From assembly GCF_932294415.1 (NCBI RefSeq), contig NC_065545.1:17550857-17614856 (forward strand): DNA of 64,000 nucleotides, written 5' to 3'. Positions within the stretch are counted from its first letter, which is position 1; each line of letters opens with the position of its first letter. The position numbers and the translations under genes are program-made. Under the pieces are notes generated by a model, which had not been told where the DNA came from, searched no databases, and saw only the letters and a list, made by a program, of their open reading frames with translations. Of the stretch, positions 33,048 through 45,104 are shown piece after piece. The DNA is from Quercus robur. Lineage: Eukaryota; Streptophyta; Magnoliopsida; Fagales; Fagaceae.

Positions 33048-34465
33048 ATGGATGATCTTGCAAGTAAGTGGAAAATGATTTCCCTTTCTCATAGGGAGGG
33101 TAAGAGCATGGTTCTATCTACAAGTAAACAGTACTAAGAGTATGTTTTAGCAGCGAAATTTCTAACTAAGAGGAGTGTTAACATTGATGTAGTGGCAAAA
33201 ACTTTTAGGCCTTTATGGCGTACCACTCAAAAATTTAATGTTAGAGATGCTGGTGAAAATCATCCCCTGTTTGCTTATGAAGTTGAGTCGGACGTTGATA
33301 AGGTTTTAATAGGAGAACCGTAGTTTTTTAATAGACATCTTGTTCTACTTCAGCGTTATGATGGAACAAATGCTATGAAGGATTTGCACTTCACTACTTC
33401 TTTCTTTTGGGTACAAATTCACGGTTTGCCATTTTGTTTTTTTATCTCCTGATGTTGCTATTTCTATTGGTGAAACATTAGGAGATGTTCAGCGAATGGA
33501 TGAGCAATCTGAAATGACTGGAGGTAATTTCTTAAGGGTTAGGGTGGCCATAGATATCTCTCAACCTTTATTGTAGAGGAAGGAAAATTTCAATTGAGGA
33601 TGGTTCGGAGGAGTGGATTTCATTTAAGTATGAACGCCTCCCAAATTTATGCTATTAGTGTGGGAGGATTACTCATGATGATAAGGATTGTGTTCTCTGG
33701 CTACGAAGTAAAGGCACTTTGAAATTGGAGGACCAGTAATTTGGACCTTGGATTAGAGCAACCCAATTAAATCCTTCACATAAGTCTGTGGTGGAAGTGT
33801 CTGGTTTTGGTGATGATTAAATCAAAAGAACACAATATTATCCTAGAGTTATTAGTGGTAAAAATTCCCTGGCTGGGCTGACTGTGGTTAAGAATGTGAT
33901 GAAGAGTGGTTGTGATACCTCTAAGTCGAGGTTGCCAGGAAGTTCTACGGTGGTAGTTGCTAGTGATGTTGAGTGGTTAGATGTGCCAATTGTGGAAGTT
34001 ATTGAAATTTCAAATAGGAGTATGACAGTTACAGAGTTTGAGGAGACATTAAAGGAAATTGATAGGAGCCTTTCTATGGATAGTGAGACTTTGTTAACTA
34101 ATGGCAAAATCTAGGGGTTACGGTTTCTGAAAATAGTAAAAAAGCATATCTTTTGGTGGCTCCTAATTTAGTGCTAAATAAGCCTCTATCTGTGAAAGAG
34201 TTTTGACTCCAGCAAGGATGTGCAAAGACTTGATAAAAATTTGAGTAAACCTACTCCTAAAAATAAGGAAGTTTCTGATTTATCCATCTCATCTTTGGAG
34301 AAGGGCAGTACGAGTAGGAAAGGAAAACGTAGTTGGACAAGAATCGCCACAAAGTTTACTCAAGTTGGGGGTGGAGAAAAACTGGATGACTCAGGGTTAA
34401 AAAGGACAAATTTTGGAAATGTTCGAGTTACAGACCATGAAAAGAAAGTGAAGTTTAAAGAGTAG
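33048..34465 (+). pseudogene. LINE ORF1 (DUF4283-type), decayed
   Basis: The frame opens MDDLASKWKMISLSHREGKS at 33048 and carries FLTKRSVNIDVVAKTF and LWRTTQKFNVRDAGENHPLF. These are hallmarks of the DUF4283 domain that begins ORF1 of many plant L1-type LINEs. The region FFWVQIHGLPF also fits. Several in-frame stops (for example near 33138 and 33323) and frameshifts break it. The final part (34220-34465) is Lys-rich and ends in a stop. ORF2 of the same element resumes at about 56.6 kb, beyond the inserted LTR elements. Confidence 0.8.
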
Positions 34466-34616
34466 ACTTCAAAGCTGAGTGTTCTCTTGGCTACTCACCT
34501 TAGATCTATAACATCCCAACCTAATTACATTATTAATTTTATGGGTTTATATACTTAGTATTATCTTAATTATTTTAAGTGAATAAAGCTTTGATATTGT
34601 GATATTATAAAAGATA

Positions 34617-37259
34617 TGTTGAGGTACAAATTTTTGGGCCTTAATTTCATTAGCCCACTCACAAAAATACCCACACAAGCCCATAAATTATTTTGAGCCC
34701 ACAAAAATATCTCTTACATATTACTCAAATATTCTCCATATTATTGGGCTCTCACAAATATTTCCTATATAAAACCCCACAAATTGCCTTGGGCCCTCTT
34801 ATAAATATTACCCATTATATCCCACATATTATCCAACTTGGGTTTCCCACAAAAAATACTCACCATGTTCCTACCAAAGTTGGGCCACAAAATTATGCTA
34901 TCTCCACAAAAAACCCAAAATCATTCAACTTGTGGGCAAAGCCCAAAGGCCCAACAAAACCTTCTTACAAAGCCCACTACGATTTGACATCTCTAAAGCC
35001 CGCTACGATGCGGCATCTTCAAAACCCGCTACGATGCGGCATCTCTAAAGCTCGCTACGATGCAGCATCTCTAAAGCTCGCTACGATGCAGCATCTCTAG
35101 AGCCCATTACGATACGACAATGTTTTACAAAATTTTACAAAGCCCAAGCATTAATATTTGGGACCTATTTTACAATGCCCAAATATTAATTTGGCACTAT
35201 TCTACAGAGTCCAAGTATTAATTTGGCAACTATTTCATAAAGCCCAAATGCTATTTTGGCACATATTTACAAAATCAAGTATTATTTCAACACTTGCTTT
35301 ACATATACTAAGTCTCTAACTCATGGGAAATATAAATTACTCATCTCTCAAAAAAATATTTCTTTCACAAGATTTATGAGAACTATGTCTATTTTTTCCA
35401 TAATCAACTAACTACAAAAGCCCATGAATATCACCCATGGCAAAACTCTTCATTTTTTAGTGATAACCAAGCCCAAAGGAGCTCAACTACAAAACCTAGC
35501 TGAGCCGACCCAGCCCACACACAAATCCTAGCAGCTGGAGGACACGTGAGCTAACCAACCAAATTTCAGCAACAACTGAACAGCTAGAGCCCCTTCCCAC
35601 CAGGTCCCAACTTGTCTAATCGGATAAGAAAAGGACACGTGTCCCTCAGGGGTTGAACCATTTCTTCACAAGCTGAAATTCCATCATTTCTCATGTGACA
35701 TAAAGCTGAGAGGGATGTAACAGAAAGCTGGGAAGCTACAGCCAGCTGTCCCTTCTTTCTTCTCCAACCCAACTGATCAAAAACCAAGAGCAACCATAAC
35801 CAGGCCATTAAAGCTCCTAAAACAACATGAAATCAGTTCATTTTTATACTAAAAATATGTATTCTCTAGTTTATGGACCAAGCACATGAACCCCAAATGG
35901 GAAAACTTAGGGAAATGTGGTTTGGAGGGCACTAAGGGGATCCCAGCAGAGTTCCCAGCAAGGGCTCCAAGATTGACACCTGGCTTGGGGTGATCTAATC
36001 TGCCATAGGGAGCTCTGATTCTAGTTGCAGCATAACCAAGATCATTAGTCTAAAGCATGCTCTAATCCCATCAGTCAAGGCCAATCAACATTCAATACTA
36101 AGTCAGAATACCAGCTATTATTACCCAAAACAGCAACAACCTTCTAAAAGTTGAGCTTACCACTATTAGCTAAAATCTCAGGAACGATTGTCTAAGGATT
36201 TTCTGAGGACTGGGAAAGATTTAGCAGAGATTATTTGCTAATCACCCCCTAAAAACCTAAATATAAATGGAATTCTCCATTAATGCTTAACCAACACACT
36301 AAGGAGACCAAGATAGACTAAGACATACACAAGGAAAGACTTTTTCCTTAACCTCTCTGTTTAAGCCTCCTCTAAGCCCTAAAAAAGTTACTGAGTTCTT
36401 AGTTCAAGCTTAGAAACTAAGTTCCCCAGCTCCTAGCTCACAAACACTCCTCATAGTTCTACTCATAAACACTTACTTACCCCCAGCAGAAAGCCCAGTA
36501 GTTTTACTGTACATGTTCTCTCTTACTACTCATGCGACCTGAAATATCCCTCATTACTCACTATATTAATGAGCATGTCATGGCACCATAATGATCTTGT
36601 TGCACTAGCTGGGATCTCTCTCTCTCCCTTCATCTCACACTAAGTCTTCCTTATTATTTATTATAATAGAATCCACAATATTTACTTATTCTTTTACTAT
36701 TAATGGTTATGATGCAACTGTTATTATAGAATTTTTCCCTCACATTGTTGTATTAGAAGACTCTTCTCCAGAGCTAACGGATGATGAATCTGAAATGTAG
36801 ATATTTCCCTTAGTCTGTGAAATAACTAACAACTGGAGATTTATCTTGTTTTGTCTTACTTTACCGCTAGGCTATGTTCTGTAGAAACACCTTACCACTG
36901 GGCTATTTTCTACAAAAACACCTTACCGCTAAGCTATTTTTTGCAGAAACACTTTATCGTTGGGCTATTTTCTATAGAAACACCTTACCGTTGGGCTGTT
37001 TTCTGCAGAAACACTTTACTGCTGGGTTATTTCTTATAGTATGTTTTTTAACCGTGCTGACGTGTCCGCTGTAAGGATTGTTTATGGCCCACTCTTGTCA
37101 GTCTCAATCTAAGCCCAAGGCATAAAATATAGTGGATTTCTTGGATTTTCACCGATAGCCTTTAGGCAGTGCATCAAGCTCATCGTCGAGTTTCAGTTTA
37201 GACTTCCCAACCCAACATAAATCTCATTTGTCGGAAAGGAAATTTTTTCGCCCCTGACA
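34617..37259 (+). repeat. 5' LTR of the Tat element
   Basis: 2643 bases, TGTTGAGG to CCCTGACA. It contains a minisatellite of about 26 bases (core GCTACGATGCGGCATCTC) with six copies at 34972-35120. A second repeat, of about 30 bases (core GGGCTATTTTCTGCAGAAAC), has six copies at 36868-37040. The matching 3' LTR has different copy numbers. Confidence 0.9.
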
Positions 37260-37282
37260 TTTTGGCTACTCTACTGGGGACT
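37260..37282 (+). other. Primer binding site region of the Tat element
   Basis: TTTTGGCTACTCTACTGGGG follows the 5' LTR directly. It has the position and general form (TTTGGC...CTGGGGA) of plant Ty3/gypsy primer sites, but it is mutated and the tRNA cannot be named safely. Confidence 0.6.
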
Positions 37283-37304
37283 CTACTAAAGCCAAGAGTT
37301 CACC

Positions 37305-38909
37305 ATGCCTCCTAGGTTGCGGAACAGCTGGCAAGAGGAGACTAGAAACACCAATCTGCTAGCAGCACAAAGCCATCATAGTCAAGCTCCATAAGGAGAA
37401 CAAGCTGACCAACATGAGGTCAACCAAGAAGATTCTGACCGTCGATTCTCTTTCCTCTTGGAGATATTACAAGGAATGCAGCAAGCTTAGTTCGAATTTG
37501 CTGAATCTTTAAGGGTCTTGAGAGAGACTCAAGGGCCAACGCCCCAACCGTTACATGAAGGACTAGATCTTAGAACACAATAGGAGAGGGGATCAACTGC
37601 TAGGAACCCTCAATCTGGTAAGTAAAATGCCTCTCTTCCTCAGTTTGTTACATTACCTAATCTCACTACTTTGCTGGAAAGGGAAAGGCTTAGTTAGCCA
37701 AAAGAACCAAAGCACTTTGTTCGTAGGCCACCCTACCTAGCTAAGTTACTAAGCAAGCCATATCCGGAGAAATATGAAACTCCCACCTTCTCTCTTTATG
37801 ATAAGAGGAAAGGGAATGTAATTAAGCATGTCAACAAATTTCTTGATTCTATGGGTCCTTTTGTTGGAAATAGTGATCTTTGCCTAAGGGAATTCTTAAA
37901 ATCCCTTACCGATCGTGCCTACACATGGTATTCCACTTTTCAACCAGGTTCCATTGTCACATGGGATGACATGGTTGAAAGTTTCTGCTCAAAGTGTTTT
38001 CATTGAAAGGAAAAGGTTACCATCCTCGCTCTTCACAACACTAAGCAAAAGTCCTCTGAAGGACTCCTTGATTTCATCCGGCGGTTTAGAGATGCTGCTC
38101 TTGATTGGTATGGGCAGTTCAAAGAGTAAGAGCTGGTTGAGATTTGCATTGACAACATGTCTCAAGAGTACCGAGCCCATTTGGAGAATCTTGATATTAT
38201 GTAGTTTGCCCAGTTGCTCCAGAAGGCTCGTAAGACAACCGTATCAGTCAAGCCTTTCGTAGCTAAAAAGCCTAAGTCAGAAAAGAAAAATGCTCCTCAA
38301 GCTTTTGCAGTCTCCACCAATGAACTAATAGTTGGGGAAAAGTGGAAAATGGAAGAGGGGGAGAAGTATCCTCCCATACCATGCACCGATGAAGAAATGA
38401 ATGCCGTCATTAACAAATGGATGGTTGATGGAGTGTTTAGGCCCTTTAAGCCTTTCTAGGAGCCTACTCCGGAAAATATGTGAAAACCCCTTTATTGTCG
38501 GTATCATCGATATGTGGGTCACGGAACTAGAAATTGTAGAGCGGTTAGGGGAACATTTCACAAGAAAATTTCAGATGGCACTTTGAAACTCACTCGTGAG
38601 CAAGAGGTCCAGTGGAACCCACTGCCTCAGCATCACAGAGGGAAAGCCACAGCTGCTGTACTTTTTCATAATGGGGCTGACGAGAATGAGATTGCCAACG
38701 GTACAAGCATGCCCCCAGTAGCTATCTCTGCTTTTCAAAGAAGCCCTACCTTTCAGACTTTGTTCAATCAATTGGGGCTTAAGGAAGAGTCAAGGAGACC
38801 AGCAACCGAAGCTCTTGTATCCATCGCTGCTAGCTCTAGAACACACTACCTCACAACTGAAGCTCATGCCAGCCGTGCCTTCCTAGAACGTGGAGGTACA
38901 CCACCCTGA
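37305..38909 (+). pseudogene. Tat gag, decayed
   Basis: The frame begins MPPRLRNSWQEE at 37305 and carries the plant gag landmarks REFLKSLTDRAYTWY, WDDMVESFCSK and LLDFIRRFRDAALDWY. A zinc-knuckle-like CRYHRYVGHGTRNC lies at about 38491-38535. Stops and frameshifts occur at several points, including near 38005 and 38129. The C-terminal third (38514-38909) is still open. Confidence 0.8.
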
Positions 38910-40683
38910 TCATAGTAAACCATTATATATTGCTACTCAGATTAATGATGTTCACATAAGAAGAGCACTAGTCGACACTGGTGCATCGCTTAATCTTATT
39001 CCAACCAGCACACTCAAAGCAGCTGGGATCCCGCTCAGCAGAATAGCTAGGGCTCCTATTAAGGTTTTTGTCTTTGCTGGAATTCATGAGTGCACTATTG
39101 GGAGTATGCAGTTAGTTCTTAGAGTGGGGCCCATTGTTGCTGTTAAGACATGTGTTTCACTTGTTAAGAACATATGTCATTCTTTTATGTAATTGGCTAA
39201 TCCTTTGACAAAACTCACTTTACTTGTATTTGGGTAGATCTAGGATGTGTTTAATACTTCAAGAAACATGTTGTTCAAGTCTAGTATTAAAGCCATGAAG
39301 ATTGAACCAAGAAACAAGTGAAGAAAAGCTGTTCATTAAAGCTGGACAGATAGCTCGACACCTGCTCGACACCTCTTGATAGCTAGGCTATCTATCGAGC
39401 TCTTTAGTTGATTATTATCGCAATTTCAACACCTCTCAATAGTTGGTGGATTGATCAAGAAAGCTCCTGTCTCCTTGACAGCTCCTCGATAACTTCTCGA
39501 TAGCTGTATTTGTTGAAGTTTAGAGCTTGACACCTCCCAGTCGATCAAGGTTACGGGAATTCAGATTTCCAGATCTGATTTTCGGCCCAAGCTTATGTAT
39601 TTGTGTTAGGTTTCTTTTCTCACAACCCTAGACATATATAAAGCTTATTTTAGAGGCCATCACATATGAGAATACAAGGAGATCATATGCAAAAGGTGAC
39701 CGATGCCTTATTCTCTCTGAAAGAAGCTACTGCGTCTTTGCGCCTTAGGGTTTTGTAATCAAGTGCTTTTTGATTTTCATTGTTGATGAAGTGAAGAACT
39801 TTGCAGCCAACAATCTTCTTCTAGTTGGTGATTAAGTCACGTACTGGGATCTGCGTAATTGGTTAGTCACGTACTGGGATTTGTGCATCAAAGGGTGGCG
39901 TTCATATATTGAAGAATTCAGAGGTTCTGAAGTAGTAGAAGGTTTCTGCTATGAGTTCATCTACGGGGATTGTAGAGTCTAAGGACAAAAGTTTTGTATT
40001 AGATCTGAAACTTCTCTTTACTATAGTGAATTGCTTTTCGGGAAGGTTTCTCCCCAGGTTTTTTACTGTGAAACTAGTTTGTTTCATTGGTTTTCCTGAG
40101 TCATCATATCTTGTCTTATTTATTTTTTTCGCTGCATGATTTTGACATGATATTGATGTTTGTTTGTTTTAACAAGTTTTATTCATAATAAATATAATTA
40201 ACAAACTTGGATTTAAAACTTGTTAATTCTATCAACCGGGGTCTAAATTTCCCAACAGTTGCTCTCACTAGATTTCATGTTATTGATTCACCCATTTCTT
40301 ATCATGCTCTACTTGGGAGGCGATGGCTCTACAAACACAAGCTTGTGTCGTCCACTTACCACCAATGTGTCAAGGGAAGGTTCAATGGTAAGCCTATACG
40401 CATCCCTGCTAATCCTACACCATTTGATCTATCCAAAGCACACTACTTTGAAGCTACTTTCTATGATGAGTTCACCCCAAGTGGGGAAGATTCTACTTCA
40501 AGGCCCGTTGGGATCCCTTTACCTAGCTGGCAAGACATTGAGAATAATCCAGAAATAAACATGAGGTTTTTCCTTGATCAAAAGAAAAAGAAAAGAGAAC
40601 ATGGGGAAACCCCCAGCGGTATCTCACAGCCACGTTGTGTACAAGTCCAACTGCCGGATGGTTGTTTGGGGTATCATTTATGA
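38890..40683 (+). pseudogene. Tat protease region, split by a solo LTR
   Basis: The retroviral aspartic protease site LVDTGASLNLIP is encoded at about 38971-39006. The domain continues to VLRVGPIV at about 39138, is interrupted by the solo LTR 39141-40257, and resumes with FHVIDSPISYHALLGRRW. The reading frame on each side would be continuous without the insert. A linker leads toward RT. Confidence 0.8.
39136..40262 (+). mobile_element. Solo LTR inside the Tat protease
   Basis: A perfect GTTGC duplication (39136-39140 and 40258-40262) flanks 1117 bases that start TGTTAAGACATGTG and end TTCCCAACA. A TATA-like ATATATAAAGC at about 39640 supports the plus orientation. Repeated GCTCGACACCT and CTCGATAGCT motifs occur at 39350-39540. 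No primer site, purine tract or coding sequence is present, so it is a solo LTR. It may be Copia-like, but that is a guess from the TGTTA start. Confidence 0.85.
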
Positions 40684-40836
40684 GGGTACGCGGGGCCTAG
40701 CTGTCTCAAACAGAAGAGTCCCGGATTGAATGAAGCAAGCACTACACCAACATGCTGTTATACTCAAGAAACAGAAGCACCAGCGGTAGAAGAAAATCTG
40801 CCCAGTAGTCTGGCAGAACTATCTAAAGAGCCCTAA

Positions 40837-43006
40837 GTGGTAACCAATTTCTCTCCTGATGTGGGGTTAGAAACCATTAATCTCAGTGATGATCATAATG
40901 TCCAGCGACCAACTTCAGCGAATGCAACCTTGCCACCGCTGGAAAAGGCTCAGCTCATTTCACTATTAAAAGAGTATATTGATGTCTTCGCTTGGGAGTA
41001 CCATGAGATGCCCGGTTTGGATCCTAACCTAATAGCACATGCACTCAACGTGGAACTAGGGGCAAAGCCAGTAGTACAGCCCATGCGAACCTTCCATCTT
41101 GATGTTGAAGCTTAAATCATTCAAGAAATCCAGAAACTCCTCATAGCTGGGTTCATCAAGCCTATCATGCATCCAAAGTGGCTTTCGAACATTGTACTAG
41201 TCAAGAAAAAGAACAGACAAATACGATGTTGTGTTGACTTCTGAAATCTTAATAAAGCATGTTTCAAAGATGAATTTCCACTTCTGAACATGGTTATGCT
41301 CATTGATTCAGCTGTTGGGCATGCTATGTTTTCATTCATGGATGGCTTTAGCGGCTTTAATTAGATCAAAATGTCATCCAAAGATGCAGCCAAAACAGCT
41401 TTTCGAACTCCTGTTGGTAACTTTTACTACACCGTCATGCCTTTCGGTCTCAAAAATGCCAGAGCCACATATCAAAAGTCTATGACCGCAATCTTTCATG
41501 ATATGATGCATAAAGAGATTGAGGATTATGTGGATGACATTGTTGTGAAGTCAAACACAAGAGGAGATCATCTTACTATCTTATGAAAGGTCTTTGAAAG
41601 GTGTCAACTCTACAAGCTTCGCATGAATCCACTCAAATGTGCCTTTGGAGTTATGGTTAGGAAATTTTTGGGATTTCTTGTCCACCAGAGGCATAGATGT
41701 TGATCCTAGCAAAGTGCAAGCCATTACTACTATGAAGCCACCTGCAACACTCACACGGCTCAAAAGTTTCATTGGTAAGCTCTCATACATCCGGCGGTTT
41801 ATTCCAGATCTTGCTGCCTTTACACCACTACTGAAGAAAGGAAAACCCTTTCGCTGGGATTCCAGATGCTAGCAGACATTCCTCCAGCTGCAGCAACTCA
41901 TGACTAAGCTATTAATTGTATGTGCACCCATACCAGAGAAACCACTCAAGCTGTATTTGGCTACTAATAATGAGGCAATAGGGGCACTCATAACCCAAGA
42001 TGATCAAGAAGGGATTAAACAACCAGTTTATTATGTTAGCAGAAAGTTAAAGGATGTTGAAACCCGCTATCCAAGGGCTGAAAGGGCTTGTCTTGCTCTG
42101 ATATATGTTGCCCAGCGGCTGCGTCATTATTTGCTAGCTCACACGGTGCAGCTCTTAACAAAATCTCATCTAATCCACTCACTCTTGAGGCGACTGACTC
42201 TTTTCGGAAGGCTAGCACAATGGCTTTTGCAATTATCTGAGTTTGAGATCATAGCAATCACCCCAACGGCTGTAAGAGGTCAAGCCATCGCTGATTTGTT
42301 GTCAAATTTTCCTGGTGAAGACAGCTGGGACATTACTGATGATGTACTTGGAGAGCTGCCAATAGTTGCATTGATGGAAACAGCTGGGGCTATCTGGACT
42401 TTACATTTTGATGGATCCTCTACCACTTCTGAAGGAGGGGTTGGAATAGTCCTATCCAAAAGTACCGGAGAAATAATGGGTATGTCATTCAAGCTTGATT
42501 TTCCATGCACTAACAATATGGCTAAATATGAAGCATATCTTACGGGCCTAGCGGTAGCTCGTGAAATGGATATCAAACATCTTCGAGTAATCAGAGATTC
42601 AAATTTGGTTGTTTGCCAAGCTAGAGGAGATTTTGCACTCAAGGAACCATCTTTAGCTCCATATAGAGCTATGGCTCAAAGGTTGGAGGATTCTTTTGAA
42701 GAATTCAATATTGAACACTCCCTAAGGTCTGACAATCGCTTTGCTGATGCTCTAGCCACATTGGGATCAAAAATCAGATTTGAAGGTGCAACTACAGATG
42801 TTACTATTGTGAAAAGGCCAATCCCAGTGGTACAAATGTTGAAGGAAGAGTTCTCTGATCAACCTCTGGGACATACAAATTGGCGGTCTTCCATTAAAGA
42901 AGCACTATTATCACCGAACGAGAAGGATCATTTGAAGGTACAAAAAGATTATGCTCTAATAGCAGGGGAATTGTACAAAAAAACTTCCTGGAGGAGTTCT
43001 AGCTAG
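40837..43006 (+). pseudogene. Tat reverse transcriptase, RNase H and second (archaeal-type) RNase H
   Basis: RT landmarks are FIKPIMHPKWLSNIVLVKKK, FRTPVGNFYYTVMPFGLKNA and the catalytic box YVDD (about 41528), then KLSYIRRFIPDLA. The retroviral RNase H follows (LKLYLATNNEAIGALITQ, 41900 on). After a linker comes a second RNase H (LHFDGSS; NNMAKYEAYLTGL; ADALATL at about 42744), the feature that separates Tat elements from other Ty3/gypsy lineages. Stops at 41242, 41362 and 41583 break RT. The frame 41900-43006 is still open over 368 codons. Confidence 0.88.
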
Positions 43007-44477
43007 ATGCTTAAGCCCTGGTGAGTCCATTAAACGATTAAAAGAAGTTCATGAAAAATCTTGTGGCCCCAGCAGTTCTGTCAGTCTCTACAGATGCCTC
43101 CAGCAGTTAGGCTATTACTGGCCAGAAATGAGCAAGCAAGTTGTCACTGTCCAAGAGCAATGCACCAACTGCCAAAATGTTTTTGATCGGATGGAATCAT
43201 GTGCAGTCCTTACCACTAGCGATTGGCGTGTACCCTTCCTTGAGTATCTCATAGAAGGCATCTTGCCCGACAATCATGAAGACGCCTACTGCTTGAAAAG
43301 GTTGGTTACTCGTTATTTCGTGGAAGGAGGTATTCTTTTTAGGAAAGGATTTAATGGGGAGCATTTGAGATGCCTAGGGACCCCCGAAGCACAATTGGTT
43401 ATGCAAGAGGTACAAGCGGGAGAGTGTGGTGACCATCAAGGCAAAAGGTGACTTCTCCAGCAGCTGCTCAATCTTGGGTATTTTTGGCCCACAATGAAAC
43501 AAGATGCAGCTAAATGTGTGAAGACATGCCATACTTGCCAAGTCTATGGGAATCTCATACATACTCACCCCACCAACCTCCAAAACATGATGACTCCTTG
43601 GCCATTCCATACTTGGGGGCTTGATTTAATAGGCCCAATCAATCCACCATCCAAGGGTCATATTTGGATACTAGTGGCTACTAAATACTTTACAAAATGG
43701 GTTGAGGCCATTTCCCTAAAGAAGGCCACAAGCCCAGCTATTGCCAATTTCATCCGAGAGCACATAATTTACAGGTTTGGTATTCGTCACAAGATTGTTA
43801 CTGATAATGGCACTCCTTTTGTCAACAAGGATGTTCGAAAATTACTCAACCATCGCCACATCAAGCACCGCAAGTCCACTTCTTATTATCTACAAGGCAA
43901 TGGTCAAGCGGAAGCTACCAATTGAGTGCTATTAAGAATTCTTAGCAAGATGGTGCATGAATATGAGAGTGGCTGGATAGAACACCTACTGGAAACCCTG
44001 TGGACATATCGAAACTCAAGCAAAACAGCCATTGGATTGTTACCATTCTCTCTTGTATATGGTACCAAGGCTATATCTCCAGTTAAGCTATTGGTTCCTA
44101 CACCAAGGGTCGTTCATGGACAAGAAACAGATGTAGATGCTGCCATTTGTGCAGAAATCAGAACTACAGACCTTGAAACCTTGGAAGAGACGCGAAACCT
44201 TGCCTAGAATCGCACCCAGCGGTACCAGCAGCAGATGGCCAATGCTTACAACAAGGCCACGAAATCTAGGGTCTTTGTCAAGGGACAAATGGTTTTAAAG
44301 GCATCTGATCATATCAAGAGGAATCTCTCAGCACCCTCTAAGTTTGCCCTAAGTTGGGAGGGGCCCTATCTCATAAGGGAAGTCAATGCTAGCGGTTATT
44401 ATCGTCTAGCTACAACAGAAGGTGAAAGTCTCACGGAGCCTATCAATGGCAAATGGCTTAAGTTGTACTATGCTTAA
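43007..44477 (+). pseudogene. Tat integrase with duplicated zinc-binding module
   Basis: Two HHCC-like modules occur in tandem. The first (about 43048-43180) has HEKSCG..LGYYWPEM..CTNCQ; the second (about 43410-43540) has GECGDHQ..LGYFWPTM..CHTCQ. Between them is a WRVPFLEYLIEGILP linker. The catalytic core follows, with LDLIGP, TDNGTPF and GNGQAEATN as the D, D, E positions. The C-terminal domain ends at KWLKLYYA, 44477. In-frame stops at 43450, 43924 and 44206 interrupt it. Confidence 0.85.
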
Positions 44478-45104
44478 CTCAACTTTCAAGTATGTACCAA
44501 GTAACTCTCTTTTGTATGGTTTTAAACCGCTACTATGTGAATAAGAATTAAGCATAGCCTTTTGCCTCAAACATGAATTTCTTAATATTTACAATTACTC
44601 TAATATAATTTTCCTTATATAAATATGCTTACTTTAAACTATGAATAAGGTTACAACCCTAACAGCTAGGTATTCTGAACCAAAATAGTCATGAGCACAA
44701 TGAATATTTGCAAAACTATGTATATGATTTCCATGACTATATTTTAGCTTGAATATACTATTCTTTGATAAATGAAGTATTTTTCACAAAATAAATTCAT
44801 GTACTTGTGCATAAACAAAAACACAGCTTGTACAGCTGGGGAAATATCAAACTACCACATAAGGTTCACATGGCTGGTGCACCTCTGCACAAAACACAGC
44901 CTACATAGCTAAATAAACCCAAAGTACATAATTGGTTTCATTACATCACCATGTAAAAACAACTGTCCAAAATACCAACCTAACGATGAAAAAAAAAAAA
45001 GGAAAAAAAAAAAAAGAGCTAGTCAAATAAGCCATCGCCAAAGGTCTCCGTTGAGGAAGAAGCACCTCCAGCTGACGATGACTGCATCAATGCATCTCTC
45101 TAAC
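44478..45104. other. Non-coding spacer between Tat integrase and antisense gene
   Basis: AT-rich with A homopolymers near 44990-45015. No frame, repeat or motif was recognised. Confidence 0.6.
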
